DNA of 64,000 nucleotides from Begonia masoniana (lineage: Eukaryota; Streptophyta; Magnoliopsida; Cucurbitales; Begoniaceae): contig CM039502.1 of assembly GCA_022432975.1 (NCBI GenBank), positions 14,291,143-14,355,142 of the forward strand, read 5' to 3'. The notes beneath the pieces were generated by a model, which was given only the letters and a program-made list of their open reading frames with translations, made no database searches and was not told the origin of the DNA. Positions 34,936 to 46,174 of this stretch are shown here, piece by piece; within the stretch, counting starts at the first letter, position 1; each line of letters opens with the position of its first letter. The translations under genes and the position numbers were made by a program.

Positions 34936-36410
34936 TGTAACACCCGGTTCCATCGAACCGATTTTACCTTGTCATATAATAGTGTACACTTTATGGATGA
35001 AATTGGGAGAAATATTGATTAGGTTAATGAGTAACTAAGTAAGGGCATAATGGTAAATGGAGATCCATAGTGGATAACGTATTTAAGGGAGGGTTTAATG
35101 AGGTTTAGCCGCCACTGTTTTCTCATTTTCCTTTCTCGGCATTCAGCTCAGCTAGCAGAGTTTCTCTCGACAATTTTCCCTCTCATTTTCTCCAAGCTAG
35201 GTGAGTTCTACTTCGATTTCTTGTTACATTGTAACTATCAATGTTAGAGGGGATTTTAAATGCAAGTTTTGAGAATGCTGTAAGTGAGAGTTAGTTTGGG
35301 TTCGGGGCATATCAAGAATGCTTGAAGATTTGAGTTCCCAAACTAGTTTTCTTATGAGTTCTGGTAGATTTGAGGATAGTTTAAAATGAAGCTTAACTAA
35401 TACTCTGTCTACGGCTATAGGTTTGAGAAAAACCCGAAGTAGTTTGCAACCAAGCTTTTTCAGGAAACCAGGTAAGTGGAGTATGTGTGTGCCTTCGGGT
35501 CTACATCACAAAACAGTAGGTTTATGCTTGTTTGAATGTTTTCTGTATGTCATGTATCATGTTTTTGGAAAGAACACGAAAATGAATTTACATGTAATGG
35601 CATGGCAAGGTATGAACAGAATGTAATAGATCAGCTGTTAAGGGAACTAATCTGCCCCTTAATTTATGAAGAGGATGTATGACTTTGGGAAAATTGATCC
35701 GCTTCTCAATGGAATTTAGGATCAGATCAGCTGTTAAGGGAACTAATCCGCCCCTTAATTTATGAAGAGGATGTATGACTTTGGGAAAAATGATCTAACT
35801 CCCAATGGAACCGAGGGATCAGATCAGAGAAAGAACGTGAATGCAACAGAGATGTGAAAGTAGAAACTGCATGTCTAGGATTTATGTTTCAGCATATCAT
35901 TTCATTGTTGCTTTCCTTACTTAGCATTAGGCTAATAGATGAGTTTTGTGATGTAGGTGAAGAAGTTTTAGCAGGTGGGTTCTCTGAGTATGTTGAGGAC
36001 TAGGCTGGTTGGAGGAGTACATTCACGCATCGACTTAACAATCTAATGAGGCGGTTTAACTAATGTCAGTAGGTGTGAAAGTCTAGTTAACAATGGTTCA
36101 GTTTTAGTATGCTAAGAATGTTAATGACAGCAAGAGTTTAATGTTTTTATTAATTTTGGAGCTTTTCTGATTATGAAAAACACGATTTGGTTTTAGTTGT
36201 AGATTGTTATTCTGGATTTATAAAGTTGTGGATTTATGTTGTTTTGAATAGCTGCTGTTAAAATTTATAAGTTCTTTTAGTATGCAGAGTTGTCTGTTTG
36301 TTTAGAGTGTTACTGTTCACCGGTGGATGTAGTCTATCGGTGGGTGTAGTCTATCGGTGGATGTTGTCGAACGGTAGACGTGAGTAATAGGTTTTGTCGT
36401 TTTGTGATCG
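34936..36410 (+). repeat. Family B 3' LTR of G3, truncated
   Basis: The LTR starts TGTAACACCCGG. TATTTAAG is at 35080-35087. Introns are 35201-35420 and 35472-35956. It matches the 5' LTR with scattered differences in the first 500 bp but none seen between about 35430 and 35880. The array begins at about 36310 and the LTR is lost at about 36410. Confidence 0.92.
35098..36003 (+). CDS. Candidate LTR three-exon small ORF (family B, best copy)
   Basis: Exon 1 is 35098-35200 (103 nt, starts ATG), exon 2 is 35421-35471 (51 nt), exon 3 is 35957-36003 (47 nt, ends TAG). Total 201 nt, 66 codons plus stop, no internal stop. Donors are CTAG/GTGAGT and CCAG/GTAAGT; acceptors are GGCTATAG and GTGATGTAG. 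Both introns are phase 1. Features seen: a short hydrophobic N-terminal run (CFLIFL), a basic middle (FRKPG) and an acidic tail (EYVED). The tail aligns with SKHVED in the G4 LTR and DQHEE in family D, with the same stop position. The function is unknown. A non-coding spliced leader with chance open frames remains possible. Confidence 0.5.
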
Positions 36411-36747
36411 ATGGAGAAGACTGACTAGGACTCGATCTAGTGGAGTGTAGAAGGAGGATGTTGTTATTTCTTTTCCTTTGTATCTTTGTAAACTCTATTT
36501 AGATTTGGGTCTGTAACCTAACTGTTGGATTTGAGCTTTATTTTGTTTCAATGCACAATTGGATATTGGTTAAGTTTTAATGTCATTATACTATCTGCTT
36601 GAGATTTTCTTCGTGGGCTTGACCCGTTTTATCTTAAGGGTTTCCACTGCCAGACTCTTGCCTTGGGCTGGGTAACCAAATTTTTTTTCGGGAGATCAGA
36701 TCGCCTAATCTAGCGTTTCTGCCCCGGCCCCTCTTAAGGTCGTGACA
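36411..36747 (+). repeat. 3' end of an unclassified retroelement: purine tract plus 289-bp LTR
   Basis: AGAAGGAGGA at 36449-36458 looks like a polypurine tract and is followed by TGTTGTTATTTC, with CGTGACA at 36741-36747 as a possible LTR end. The preceding 40 bp could be the end of an internal region. There is no partner LTR or target copy in the window. Confidence 0.4.
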
Positions 36748-36849
36748 TACCTCATTAAATAAGCACCAATTACTTGAGGTACTTTCCTTGTCTTGGAGTA
36801 ATGCAAGTTACCTCGGAGAAAACATCACCAATAATCGTAATTTCACAGC

Positions 36850-39115
36850 TAGGTAATTAATGTTTTACACCATTCAGCAAACATGAAGCTTAACCAACTA
36901 GTTCATAACCTTGTTGTCATAATTGTCCAACCAAGGAGCATAGTCAATACCAACATCAAAAGGATCTTTAACACAAACAATTATATGAAGGATATTATTC
37001 AATTTAGTAGTTAGCACATACCTCTTTGACAAGGCTTGGGTGACTTAGATGTCCTCCTTATCATTGAGACTCTTTAAATTGTAAAGAATTGAAAGCACCG
37101 ATAACTCCTAGCCAAGGTTTTCTAATATAACCATGGAAGCCGTGTGGACACAATTCCCTCCATCAATTATCAAAGAGTCTACTTTGTCCATTTTCAAACA
37201 TTGGCTATGAAAACCTTGTTCCCTTTGAAATTCCTCTTCTCGAGTTAGGAGATCTAGAGGTTTTTCAATCACCAAGAGGTGAGGTTCTTCTTGAGCAAAA
37301 AATAAATCTTAATTTTTCTCTTCTCCACCAAAGATTACCGCAATTAAATTATCGCCACTCTCTATGTGATCATCTTGGGAGATTTATTTTTATAGACAAT
37401 CTTCTCCATCCTCTTGATACTCCATCTTGAGTAGCTACCCTTCATGAACATAGATAACTTCTTCTTGTATAGCATTCATATTCCCATCTCGTGTTTGATT
37501 GATCATCCCACCTTCAAGCCGAGGTCTATCAAGTTGCTTAATTTTCCCAAAATTAGCGTTAGAGCAACCAAGGCTAATCAACTCTTCAAAATTGTTTTCT
37601 TCCTTAACATTATAAAGACTTGATCTTTTGGTTGACTTACTCTTCTTACAATAAGTAAATGGAGTCAAAGACATAATAAACTTGAAATATTTTAGAGCAT
37701 ATCTTCTTCTCATGAATCTTTTTAGGGAAATTATCGATTTGAACCCTGTACTATACACGTTTTTTCAATTCGGCCCCTGTACTAAAAAAACCGGCAAACC
37801 GAACCCTGTACTTTGATTCTGTTATCAGTTTTGACCTTCTATCAATAATTTCATAAAACTCTCATTGAAAAAACTATCAAACGATCTTAGATTCAGTTGC
37901 AATTTTTACCACATGTTCATTACTTAATGAGAAGATAATCTAAAAATGTTTGTGATTTTTTAACATATCTACGATTTATTATAATTTTATTTTAGTATTG
38001 TTTAAAAATATTATAATAAATCATACAAGTTTTAAAAAATTACGAAAATTTTTCTATTATCTACCCATAATATGGTGAACACCTAGAAAAAGTTTCAAAT
38101 AAATCAAATATCGTTTGTTATTTGTTTAAATTAATCTCAATTTCTTCTTTATTTTATAAATTAATTTTTAAAAAAATAACAAACAATATTTGATTTATTT
38201 GAAAACTTTTTCACATATTCAACCTATCATGGGTAGATAATAGAAAAAGTTTCGGCATTTTCTAAAATTTGTATGATTTATTATAATATTTTTATAAAAT
38301 ACTAAAATAAAATTTCAATAAATCGTACATGTGTTAAAAAATCACGAAAATTTTCAAATTATCTTCTTATTAAGTAGTAAACATGTGGTAAAAATTTCAA
38401 GTGAATCTAAGATCGTTTGTTAGTTTTTTCAACGAGTGTTTAATGAAATTATTGATAGAAGGTCAAAACTGATAACAGAATCAAAGTACAGGGTTCGGTT
38501 TGCCGATTTTTTTAGTACAGGGGCTGAATTGAAAAAACGTGTATAGTACAGGGTTCAAATCGATAATTACCCATCTTTTTATTATGTCCCATGAGTTCAT
38601 GGCTTCTTCACCATCTCTTATTCTCTCAATATTAAGGCTTTTCTACCACAAAGATGCTTGTTCCGTGAGTCTCAATGAGACATCTTTCACTTTGATTTTG
38701 TTTGAATAATGGCAACTTTCAAAAAAATTTGTCAACCTGTTATTCCAATTCTGTATAATCATCTTTTAGAATTAGCTCTTCTAAAAGATGGAATATAAAT
38801 TTTTAATCCTTATTCTCTCACATGGTTTCTTCTTCTAACAATACCATGTTTCCTTTCTCTAGGGGCACTTGGAGCCCTAACATTATGATTTAAATGCCCT
38901 TGGACTTGTTCAGTAAACTTGAAAATGGCCACCTTAAATACATCAATCTTTCCTTGAGCACTAGACTCATCTTCTCTCAAAAGATGTTGGATCGGTTGTG
39001 TAACATTGTTGTCACTATCTTGAGAAGCCGTTGCGCCATTCCTTGTCATCACATTGTGGTTGAAAAAACCTAGGAAATAATGGTAGAGGAGTTGAAATTT
39101 CTCTGATACCAATAA
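36850..39115 (-). pseudogene. CRM/Reina-like gypsy remnant (PBS, gag, protease)
   Basis: On the minus strand TGGTATCAGAG at about 39100 resembles a PBS. The frame 38810-39061 follows ('MTRNGATASQDSDNN'), then a decayed gag. At about 37150-37220 the peptide 'DSLIIDGGNCVHTAS' and the following 'LNDKED' match the protease region of CRM/Reina-type gypsy elements (family pattern IIDGGSC-NVAS). Many stops are present. The remnant is split by the foldback element at 37725-38572. No RT is visible before 36850. Confidence 0.6.
37725..38572. mobile_element. Mutator-like foldback MITE, 848 bp, 9-bp target duplication
   Basis: The two halves are inverted copies along nearly the whole length, about 420 bp each: the left starts GGGAAATTATCGATTTGAAC and the right ends GATTTGAACC-type complement ...CGATAATTACCC. 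Exact 9-bp copies ATCTTTTTA flank it at 37716-37724 and 38573-38581. Long inverted repeats with 9-bp duplications are typical of Mutator-like elements. There is no coding capacity. Transcripts would fold into a long hairpin, a possible small-RNA source. Confidence 0.88.
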
Positions 39116-39550
39116 TAGAAAATGAGAATATTTCCTTTAAGGGAATTCTCCCTCCAAATAAGGAAAGAAAAATAGCTTCAGGTTGAAATGGAAAATGCTG
39201 TAGAAGAAGCTATTCAACGAGTTGTGTGCTGAAAATTGGGTAGCTCAACACTTCATAAATGAGGACTAATAATCTCTCAAAAAATTAGATTACAATTTAG
39301 AGAGATAAAAAAATATGAACCGACGAACACAAACTAGTAGGAAAAAATGCAAAATACACTTTTCCACTTCAAAAGCCAAAGTTGATGAGTAGCTCTCCAA
39401 TTTGATATTTTGTAAGGTTTCTTAACTTCTCTGTATCTTTTCATTCCAAAGACATGAAAAGGAAGTTTAAATAAAAAATATTTTATCCCAACTCTCACAA
39501 ACGAAGAAAACAAGTACAACACACACAATCAACCACAAAAATCGAGAGAA
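39116..39550. other. AT-rich stretch next to the CRM-like remnant
   Basis: It may be that element's decayed 5' LTR, since it lies outside the PBS-like site, but no LTR ends or partner were found. No gene was seen. Confidence 0.35.
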
Positions 39551-39832
39551 ATGTGAGGGGATTTGCAAAAGCGAAAATAATGTTTATTTTCTAAAATTCA
39601 AACATGTTTAAACTAGCGCTCTATAATGGTATAGATAACATACATTGAGGATTACAACTCTTAATAAAAATACCAAAAAAGGACCTAAGAAATGTGAGGG
39701 GATTTGTAAAAGTGAAAATAATGTTTATTTTCTAAAATTCAAACATGTTTAAACTAGCCCTCTATAATGGTATAGATACCATACATTGAGGATTACAACC
39801 CTTAATAAAAATACCAAAAAAGAACCTAAGAA
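39551..39832. repeat. Tandem duplication, two 141-bp copies
   Basis: ATGTGAGGGGATTTG begins at 39551 and again at 39692; the copies differ at only a few bases (for example GCGCTC versus GCCCTC). Confidence 0.9.
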
Positions 39833-39834
39833 AT

Positions 39835-41028
39835 GTTCTGTAAATGCAAAGATATTGCATATAAGTTGACATTGATTTTTTGGCAATATATATATATATA
39901 TATGGAAATAATATATTTTTCCAAATTGATAATTATTTCTTGGTGATCAAGAAATATTGCATTCTGATTATTGGATGACGTCATATTAACAATCATGAAG
40001 ATTCTATGAAAGAAAAAAATAAGGAAACAAGATTAATAGGAAAGTTATCGAAAAAGCTAAAGGCACTTGCTTTTTGAAAAAGTTTGTTTTTGTAAGCCGA
40101 TTTGATGGAGATTTGGTGAAATCTGTTGGGCTTCGAGTTCCCATGGATAATGGAATGCTTACCTAAATTTTCAGAGCCATATCAAGGAAGTTAGCGATAC
40201 TTTCCTAAAGTGTCACACGGTGTGTCACACAACCGAATTAGTTAAGATTTGTTTTCCTTAATTCATGCGATGTTCTATCTAATTTGGTAACTGACTGAAT
40301 GGAAGATATGGAAGCTACCAATGATATTTAAAGCCTTCGTTTCTGTGAAAGCGGTTGACAACGGAGTTTTTGATTTTCGCGTGGAAAGGTTTATTCGTTC
40401 TTTGTGCCAGGCTTTTCTTTCACTCCCAACGTTTCTGCGTTTGGGTCTGTGATTGTTTTACACACTCTTCTTATGCTGTGGATTGCATCGATTTATTGAG
40501 TGTGTTGTGTATTGCGTCCGAAGACAACTCTCTGGTGTTCCAGGAGGTGTCCCAGGAGGAAATATTTCTTTGTTCTTCATTGAAGCTCAGTCTCGGGAGG
40601 AGGCTGCATCCAAACTCGGGAGGAGTTTTGTTTTTAGACAAGGGGAGCTTGTCACTTTGATCGTGGGCAAGGGGATCTTGCCATAACACGGGTTCCGGGA
40701 GGAATCAACGACAAGGGGATCTTGTTGTTATCTAGATCTCGGGAGAGGTCAATCTTAAGTGGAGGGGATCTCGCAAAAACAGTTTTCTTGTGGAAGTTAG
40801 CTAGAGGCGGCGACAAAGATAAAAGGAAGTCTTTATTTGTATAAGTCCGATTGTCTTGTAACTTTATGAACTCAAAGAAATGTTTTTATATCTGGGCATG
40901 GCCCCGCAGATGTAGGCTGGTTGCCGAACTACGTTAACAATCTCCTGTCTCATTTATTTCTGCATATTTATATTGTTCGTCATTGCATTCATTATCGGTG
41001 TCACAGCATAACTAATCGTAATCTTTCA
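39835..41028 (+). repeat. Copia 5' LTR (left edge uncertain)
   Basis: The right end (…ATCTTTCA) is fixed by the PBS two bases later. The left edge TGTTCTG at 39835 is chosen as the first plausible TG after the tandem duplication; there is no partner LTR to confirm it. It contains a (TA)n run at about 39887-39902 and GGTGTCACA-type motifs near 40215 and 40997. Confidence 0.5.
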
Positions 41029-41030
41029 AT

Positions 41031-41042
41031 TGGTATCAGAGC
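41031..41042 (+). other. Copia primer-binding site
   Basis: TGGTATCAGAGC, complementary to initiator Met-tRNA. Confidence 0.9.
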
Positions 41043-41098
41043 TTGTCGCTTCTGTTTCTTAAGCGGGATGAGCGGGACAAGATTATAGTTCGTGTGCG

Positions 41099-42133
41099 AT
41101 GTACTCTATGAAAGAAGGAGGTTCTACAATGTGTCCGCCATTGTTGGATGGAAGTAATTATGCTTATTGGAAAGCAAGGATGAGGGCATTCATTAAAGCT
41201 ATTGACGAGAAGGCCTCGAGATCTATTTTAACAGGTTGGAATCACCCTATGAACATCGATGCAGAAGGTATTATATCTCCAAAACCCGAAGAAAATTGGA
41301 ACGTAAATGAAGATACCTTGGCACTTAGCAATTCAAAGGCTCTAAATGCTATTTTTAATGGTGTGGATCCAATTCAGTTCAGACTCATCTCCACCTGCGA
41401 ATATGGAAAAAGGGCATGGGAAATTCTTCAAACCACCTATAAAGGAACATCTACAGTAAAGTTGTCCAAAATGCAAATGTTAACCACTCATTTTGAGAAT
41501 CTAAGGATGTAGGAAGATGAGACTATTGGCGAGTTCAATGCCAAATTATGTGACATAGTTAATGAAGCATTTACTCTCGGTGAGATGTTTCCCAAAGAAA
41601 AACTTGTAAGAAAAACCTTAAGGTCTTTGCCACAACGGTTTGCCTATAAAGTCACTACCATAGAAGAAGCCAAAGATGTCTCTAAAATAAAGCTAGAAGA
41701 GTTGATGGGATCTCTTAGAACTTTCGAGATGAATCTTGGAAGAAACACCGAATTAAAGAAGGCAAAGGGAGTTGCTTTTAAAACAGAGGTACAGAATTAC
41801 AACGAGCATGATGAAGATGACTTGGAGGAGTCTCTAGCCCTGCTATCAAAGAATTTCAGCAGAGTTATGAAGAGATTTGGAAGAAATACTCGCGGTATCT
41901 GACAGGGTATCACAAACTTTAAAAATGGTTCTTCAAGCAACAAGAAACATAGAGAAGAAACTTATGTATCTGATCAACTATTTAAGAACAAAGGCATTCA
42001 GTGCAGAGAGTGTGAAGGTTTCGGGCATATAGAAGCAGAATGTGCTAATACCTTAAAGAAAAAGAAGAATTCTCTAAATGCAACCTGGAGTGAGGATGAG
42101 TCAGAGAAGGAAGACGAATTTCAGAGTAATCAT
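41099..42133 (+). pseudogene. Copia gag (three stops or breaks)
   Basis: It opens 'MKEGGSTMCPPLLDGSNYAY', the usual copia gag start (P-L-DG-NY-YWK), and continues 'RAWEILQTTYKGTSTVK'. TAG at 41510-41512 stands where relatives have Gln. The frame resumes to 41902 ('IGEFNAKLCD', 'LVRKTLRSLPQRFAYKVTTI') and meets TGA at 41900-41902. A CCHC zinc knuckle ('CRECEGFGHIEAEC') lies at about 42000-42045. Gag packages the element RNA. The stops fit C to T changes in CAG and CGA codons. Confidence 0.85.
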
Positions 42134-44506
42134 GTGGCGCTTGTTGGAAAGGAAGAACAAGAAGAAAACGGTGGTGTTATACCCGGTGTCACAGACAGTT
42201 TTTCCAATAGTAGTAATGAAGACAAAGAACCAGTCTCTGAAGAAGATCTTATTGGAGAATACAAATTTCTGCATGAGAAATGGACCGAGCTTGTTAAAGT
42301 AAATCAGCTTCTACACATACAGATTAGAAATTTGAAATACGAGAAGAATGATCTTCAAAATGTTATTAATGATTTGGAGACCAAGCTGGAAACAAGTCAG
42401 GATGAAGTTAAAGATCTAACCAATGAGATAAGTCTCATGAAGAAGAATGTCAAAATGCTAAATTCGGGTTCTTCTAAACTAGATGATATTCTCAACGTCA
42501 GCAAATCAGGTGGAAATCGATCTGGATTGGGTTTTAAAGGTAAAAGCTCTGTTGCACAAACTGTTGCTGTAAAAGAAAATTGCTCTGTGATGAAATTCAT
42601 AAGGGCAAGTTCGGTGTCACAGCCGGTGTCAGCCAAGGGATTTGATTACAAAGGAAAGCAAGTTGCAAACAGAATGCCAACAACTGACAGAAAATCAAAT
42701 TTCTATAACTTCTATCATGTTGCAAGCAGAAAAGGTAATATATATGGTTCTGTGTGTCATTATTGCCAACGTCGTGGTCATATTCGCCCTAAATGCTTTA
42801 CTTATCTTGCTGACTTAAGATTGGGTACTGTTAGAAATGCTTCTTCTTACAGATTCCCTTGTCAGAAATGGGTGATGAAATCAAGTTTGAGGTGTAATGT
42901 TACACATCTTTCACTAAAGGCAATCAGAACTAATGCATGTTATTTTGACAGCGGATGTTCTAGACATATGACAGGTGAAGAGAGGTATTTGACAGATATT
43001 ATACCCGAATCCGTGGGAAAAGTAACTTTTGGCAACGGTGTCTCAACGGATGTCATTGGAAGGGGAATGTTAAATGTTCCTGGTTTACCAAAGTTGAGTA
43101 ATGTGTTATTGGTAAATGGTCTGAAATCTAATCTAATCAGTATTAGCCAGCTTTGTGATCAAGAATTGAATGTGCAATTCATAAGAGAAAAATGTTTGGT
43201 GACCGATCAAAACAACAAGTGTGTTATCGAAGGAGCTAGGTCATCCGACAATTGCTATCTTATTTCTTCCTCATCTACCTGCCTTCGATCGAGTATGGAA
43301 GACACTATTCTATGGCATAGAAAGTTGGGACATGTTAATTTCAGAATGCTTGAAAAGCTTATTTCAAAAGGTGCTGCCCGGGGAATTCTTGTATTAAAAT
43401 TTGATGAAGACAAATTATGTGGACCATGTCAAATCGGAAAGCAAACCAAGGTGTCACACCCGATGTCACAATCATCCTTAACTACTCGGGTACTTGAATT
43501 ACTTCACAAGGATCTAATGGGGCCAATGCCGGTTGAAAGTATTGGAGGAAAATGGTATGTCTTCGTTACTGTTAATGATTTCTCACGCTACACATGGGTG
43601 GAATTTCTTAGAGAAAAGTCCGACACTTTTAGAGCCTTCAAGTCAATGTGTACTCGTCTCCAACGTGAAAAAGATTGTGTTATCTTGAAGATTATTCGCA
43701 TCCGCAGTGACAATGGAAGAGAGTTTGAAAATTTTGATTTCTCAGATTTTTGTAAACATCTAGGGATTGCTCATGAATTCTCAGCACCTAAAACTCCTCA
43801 ACAAAATGGGATCGTTGAAAGGAAGAACCGTACATTGGATGAAATGACTTGAGTAATGCTACATGAAAGGGATGTTCCTCAAAAGTTCTGGGCTGAAGCT
43901 ATGAGCACTGCTTGTTATACCATAAATCGGGTGTATCTCCGTGGCAAAACTTCTATGACACCCTATGAGATATGGAAAGGTAAAACTCCGAATCTTCATT
44001 ATTTTCACCCGTTCGGCAACATCTGCTTTGTGTTGAATGACAGGGAACACAGAGGGAAATAGATCCTAAGAGTGATGAGGCTATCTTTCTCGGTTATGCC
44101 ACAAATAGCCATCCTTATCGAGTTTACAACAAAAGAACTCGAACTGTTATCGAATCTGCAAACGTTCAAGTAGACGACTCTCTGGACACAACATTTAATC
44201 CGAAAGAAGATGCAAATCAGATTTCAAACAATGAAGGTCCTAGTGTTCCATCCGGTGTCACAGAAGGTGTCACAGGCGGTGTCACAGATAAAACAGAGAC
44301 AGTTGATGAATCATAAGTGTCTACCTTACACAACAGGCCACCATCTATACGTGTTCAGAAGAATCATCCTGCAGATGAGGTTATTGGGGGTCTGAATGAT
44401 AGTATACGAACCAGAGATAAGCTGAGGGTTAATTATCGTGAAATGATTCAAATGACATGCTTTACATCATCAATCGAGCCAAAGAATGTGAAAGAAGCAT
44501 TGCTAG
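42134..44506 (+). pseudogene. Copia gag C-part, protease, integrase (RT missing)
   Basis: The 572-residue frame to 43852 holds a coiled-coil-like stretch (about residues 45-110), a second knuckle ('CHYCQRRGHIRPKC'), protease 'YFDSGCSRHMTG', the pre-integrase motif 'LWHRKLGHVNF' with 'CGPCQIGKQ', and the integrase core ('DLMGPMPV', 'RSDNGREFEN', 'QQNGIVERKNRT'). TGA at 43850-43852 replaces an Arg codon. The frame continues to 44062, then a 1-nt loss (GGGAAATAGATC) and a TAA near 44314. It ends 'SSIEPKNVKEALL', the usual lead into RT, at the G4 insertion. Confidence 0.88.
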
Positions 44507-45189
44507 TGTAACACCCGATTCCATCAAACCGATTTTATCTTGTCAACTAATAGTGTACACTTTATGGATGAAATTGAAAGAATTATTGATTAGGTTAATG
44601 AGTGACTAAGTAAGGACATAATGGTAAATAGAGATCTATAGTGGATAACGTATTTAAGGGAGGGTTTAATGAGGTTTAGCCGCCACTGTTTCTAATTTTC
44701 CTTTCTCGGCATTAAGCTCAGCTAAGCAGAGTTCCTCACGGCAATTTTCTCCCCCATTCTCTCCAAGCTAGGTGAGTTCTACTTCGATTTCTTGCTACAT
44801 TGTAACTATCGATGGTAGAGGGGATTATAAATGTGGTTTTGAGAATGCTGTAAGTGAGAGTTAGTTCGGGTTTTGTGGTGAATCAAAAATGCTCGAAAAC
44901 CAAAGTTCCAAACTAGTTTCCTTAGATTTCTGGTTGATTTAGGATTAAATTTAGAGAAGATTTGATTAATGTTCTGTTTATGGTTTTAGGTTTGAGCAAA
45001 CTTCCGAGGTAGACATCAACCAAACTTTTCAGGAGACTAAGTAAGTAAAGTATGTGTGTGCCTTCGGGATTACATCACAAAACAGTAGGTTTAGGCATGT
45101 TTGAATGTTTTCTGTATGTCATGCATCATGTTTTTGAAAAGAATACGAAAATGAATTTACATGTAAGGACACGGTAAGGCATGAACAGA

Positions 45190-45690
45190 TTGTAACAGAC
45201 TAACTATTAAGGGAACTCATCCGCCCCTTAACTTATGAAGAGGATGTATAACTTCGGGAAATTTGATCCGCTTCCCAATGGAATATAGGATCAGATCAAC
45301 TATTAAGGGAACTCATCCGCCCCTTAACTTATGAAGATGATGTATAACTTTGGGAAATTTGATCCGCTTCCCAATGGAATATAGGATCAAACCAACTATT
45401 AAGGGAACTCATCCGCCCCTTAACTTATGAAGAGGATGTATAACTTTGGAAAATTGATCCGCTTCCCAATGGAATATAGGATCGAGGATGTATAACTTTG
45501 AGAAATTTGATCCACTTCCCAATGGAATATAGGATCAGACCAACTATTAAGGGAACTCATCCGCCCCTTAACTTATGAAGAGGATGTATAACTTTGAGAA
45601 ATTGATCCGCTTCCAAATGGAATATAGGATCGAGGATGTATAACTTTGGAAAATTGATCCCACTCCCAATGGAACCGAGAGATCAGATTA
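45190..45690 (+). repeat. Expanded hairpin module array in LTR intron 2
   Basis: TTAAGGGAACTCATCCGCCC followed by CTTAA, a short stem-loop, starts at 45208, 45303, 45399 and 45547; the associated GAGGATGTATAACTT segment occurs about six times. The G3 LTRs have two copies each. Confidence 0.85.
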
Positions 45691-46174
45691 GAGAAAGAAT
45701 GTGAATGCAACTGAGATGTGAAAGTAGAAACTGCATGACTAAGATTTATGTTTCAGCATATCATTTCATTATTTCTCTACTTACTTAGCATTAGGCTAAT
45801 AGATGAGTTTTGTGATGTAGGTGAAGAAGCCTCAGAAGGTGTGTTCTCTAAGCATGTTGAGGACTAGGCTGGTTGGGGGAGCACATTCATGCCTCGACTT
45901 GATGAACTGGTGGGGCGGTTAAACTAATGGCAGAAGGTGTGGAAGTTTAGTGAACTATTGTCCAGTTTACTTTTGCTGAGAATTTTAAAGACAATGATAG
46001 TTTTTAGTATTTCGGTTATGTTTTTTTGGAATTTTTCTGATAAGAATACTTGATGATTATAATTAGGTCTTTTACTGAATTTTGGAGCAATTTGTGGAAT
46101 TGAGCTATTCTGAATGATTACAGTGAATTTACAAGTTTTTTTAGCAGTCAGAGTTGTTCTTTGTTTTGAGTGTT

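Larger units (their letters stand above)
30226..36410 (+). mobile_element. Tekay-type chromovirus G3 (family B LTRs), internally deleted
   Basis: Two nearly collinear B LTRs (offset 4710) flank a pol region. PBS, gag and half of protease are missing: at about 31752 the 5' LTR array joins protease sequence directly. Both LTRs lack the roughly 450-bp distal part seen in the G4 LTR. Pol has several stops and frameshifts. The 3' LTR ends without a target copy at about 36410, fused to another retroelement end. Confidence 0.9.
39835..44506 (+). mobile_element. Sirevirus-like Ty1-copia element, truncated by G4
   Basis: Order: 5' LTR ending at 41028, PBS 41031-41042, gag with zinc knuckles, protease, integrase, and the start of the RT region, where G4 enters at 44507 (expected target pentamer GCTAG at 44502-44506). 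RT, RNase H and the 3' LTR are not in the window. The lineage call rests on gag length and the layout of gag and pre-integrase motifs; it is inferred. The LTR left edge is uncertain. Confidence 0.8.

Noticed and set aside
36459..36747. Distal part of the G3 3' LTR
   Set aside because: It does not resemble the distal part of the complete family B LTR in G4, so it is listed as a separate retroelement end.
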